64,000 bases of DNA from Margaritispora aquatica (lineage: Eukaryota > Ascomycota > Leotiomycetes > Helotiales > Discinellaceae), in NCBI GenBank assembly GCA_007644065.1, contig VJWN01000024.1, forward strand, positions 137,902 through 201,901, read 5' to 3'. This document shows positions 62,401 through 64,000 of this stretch, in pieces (within the stretch, counting starts at the first letter, position 1; each line of letters starts with the position of its first letter). A program made the position numbers and the translations under genes. The notes under the pieces are model-generated. The model was not told the DNA's origin. It saw only the letters and a program-made list of their open reading frames with translations, and made no database searches.

Positions 62401-64000
62401 TTCCCTGCCAAAATTGCTAGAATCAGACCGTAGTTGGTATGTTTGTTCCTTGGCGGGAAAAGCCATGATTTTGAAGTTGTCCCAGGGACGATTCAGATCG
62501 GAATCCGGGCCTTTACGGGTATCATGGATCTTACCAATCATCAGATGAGATTATACGGTCAGCGAGTTGGAGATTTGCGATTGCAAAATTGTCTCAGCTG
62601 GCTGCGAATTGATAGGCGAGGAATCTGACATGTCTAATGTTTAAGGGGTCTCGGTTCTAGTAGCTAAACTCCTTTCTCGCTAGACGAAGCGAGGAATGAG
62701 CCTTAGACGAAGTGGGGAGGAAAGGAGGCAGTGAGCATTGACATCTCAACCTGCACCAAAAGTATCTGCTAGCACGTGTAACTCGAACGCAGGCGTGACG
62801 GTTTGGCCTCTGCGCTGTGGCGACACGGTAATCTGAAGGGACCTAAGGTATCATGCAGTTTTCACATGGCCTTTTGACCATCAAGTGCGACATAACCTTC
62901 CACATTTAACAGCAATGTCTAATCAGACGGGCCATTTCAGCAGCCACTCAACGTAGGTGCAATGTATATGCATTGCCAGCTCGCGACTTAAACTGCTTTT
63001 GTAAAATGACGCTTGTGAAGGGATGACCGCGATGCGGACTGAGCGCAAAGCAGTGCTACCGAGCTCTTAGAATCGAGAGAGCCGAGCGGGTTCGCGGCTG
63101 TATGCTTGCAGCAAGATAGGGAGTGCTGCAGATGCTGCAAACGTTGCTCGGGTACGAGCAGTGGGCTACGATAATGGGTCCACTGGTCAGGTCCCGGGAC
63201 GAGGGGTTGTGAAATTCGGAATTGGGACGAGGTTGCAGTTGCCATTTCTGTGAGGCTAGGCGAGTGACGCCGAGCCTTGGACAAGGACGTGAATACGTGG
63301 TACAAGGGGAGAAACAAGTACGACAGTGAACGTGCAACTAGTAGATACGGACGTATCTGGCTGGCGATGGGAAAGAATAGTCGTGTTTGAAGAGATCGTG
63401 TGGAACTGTTGCCATTGTGTGAGGCGATATAGAGTTGAGGTGTCTCTCTTGCTGGGGTGGATGAAATTTGCACCGCATTATCGTTGCAAAGGTTGGGATC
63501 AGCAGGGACAATGTTGGTGAGATGGAATGTATGAGGCTCATTTAGGCAGTTTTCGGGATTATTGAGATCGCCACGGGAGTGAGAGGTACCGTGACTGCCG
63601 CCTCGAAAGCGATATGTCAGAACGCCGTGGCGGATGAGATCCGCGTCTGGAAGAACTCTATTTCATTCTTCTGCAGATTGGGCAGGGTTTTGCGAGAGGT
63701 TAATATCTCTCTTCCCGAATCCTAGGTGGTTTGATTGACTGTCACTTGGTGACATCAAACATGTGCAGTGCATGCGTGAATATTCATCTTGATCACCGAC
63801 CTGACATGCGAGGATGCACTTGCATCTACATGTGTGTTCTCGAGTGCAATGGAAGGATATCCATGGATGAAATACGATGTCTTGGCATAGGATGTAGTTG
63901 ACTATGAGGGTGGTTTCTGTGCGATGAGTGACAGTAGATGCAGGGTATCAGCAGGTGCTGCGGGCATATATACACTATCTAAATGTCACTGCATAAGAGA

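Larger units (their letters stand above)
54271..64000. other. Gene-free region downstream of nsdD
   Basis: 9.7 kb to the window edge with no supported gene. Its start must include the nsdD 3' untranslated region. Five short tandem-repeat arrays lie between 55.7 and 56.5 kb. The rest is unique-looking, often G/T-rich on the plus strand. The longest open frame (57589-58221, minus) has no domain resemblance. Confidence 0.55.

Noticed and set aside
1..64000. Transposons, CRISPR arrays, viral insertions
   Set aside because: No transposase, reverse transcriptase or integrase motif, no long terminal or inverted repeats and no spaced repeats were seen. Short degraded copies cannot be excluded without a search.

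Overview
The window looks like nuclear DNA of a filamentous ascomycete (Pezizomycotina). A Leotiomycete is my best guess, from the flavour of the NsdD-type GATA factor, the NLR repeats and the 2EXR proteins, but no taxonomic search was run. Supporting signs are short 45-130 bp introns with GTAAGT-like donors and CTAAC-like branch sites, a dispersed 5S rRNA gene, a HET-domain protein, a NACHT/ankyrin NLR and secreted pectin-side-chain enzymes. All gene models below were spliced by hand and every listed junction keeps the reading frame, except where stated.

Layout. At 0-31 kb genes are dense and mostly on the minus strand. In order they are: the 5' part of an indoleamine 2,3-dioxygenase gene; a cytochrome P450; a 1431-residue HET / alpha-beta hydrolase / NACHT / ankyrin receptor; a mitochondrial Rieske-AIF-like oxidoreductase; a tRNA-Ile(AAT); a coiled-coil protein with a cysteine-rich N terminus; a divergent pair of secreted GH43 arabinan-degrading enzymes; a 5S rRNA gene; two 2EXR paralogues plus a possible relic of a third; and a C2H2 zinc-finger protein whose N terminus is a caspase-like domain lacking both catalytic residues.

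From 31.4 to 64 kb the only well-supported gene is a three-exon nsdD-type GATA factor (52679-54270). It sits in about 31 kb of otherwise gene-free DNA: 21.3 kb upstream and at least 9.7 kb downstream. This DNA is not rich in transposons that I can recognise. It holds simple and short tandem repeats, concentrated at 46-49 kb and 55.7-56.5 kb. One 220-codon open frame at 37.9-38.6 kb may be a gene fragment.

How the genes fit together. The GH43 pair would cooperate on arabinan outside the cell: the endo enzyme cuts the backbone and the exo enzyme trims it, from a shared 1.25 kb promoter. The HET/NLR gene belongs to the fungal non-self recognition and regulated cell death repertoire. The pseudo-caspase/zinc-finger protein and the AIF-like oxidoreductase belong to families often discussed with cell death, but nothing in the sequence links the three functionally. 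The extreme gene-free flanks of nsdD suggest a long regulated promoter or leader, or unannotated non-coding RNA. No CRISPR array, complete transposon or viral insertion was recognised.
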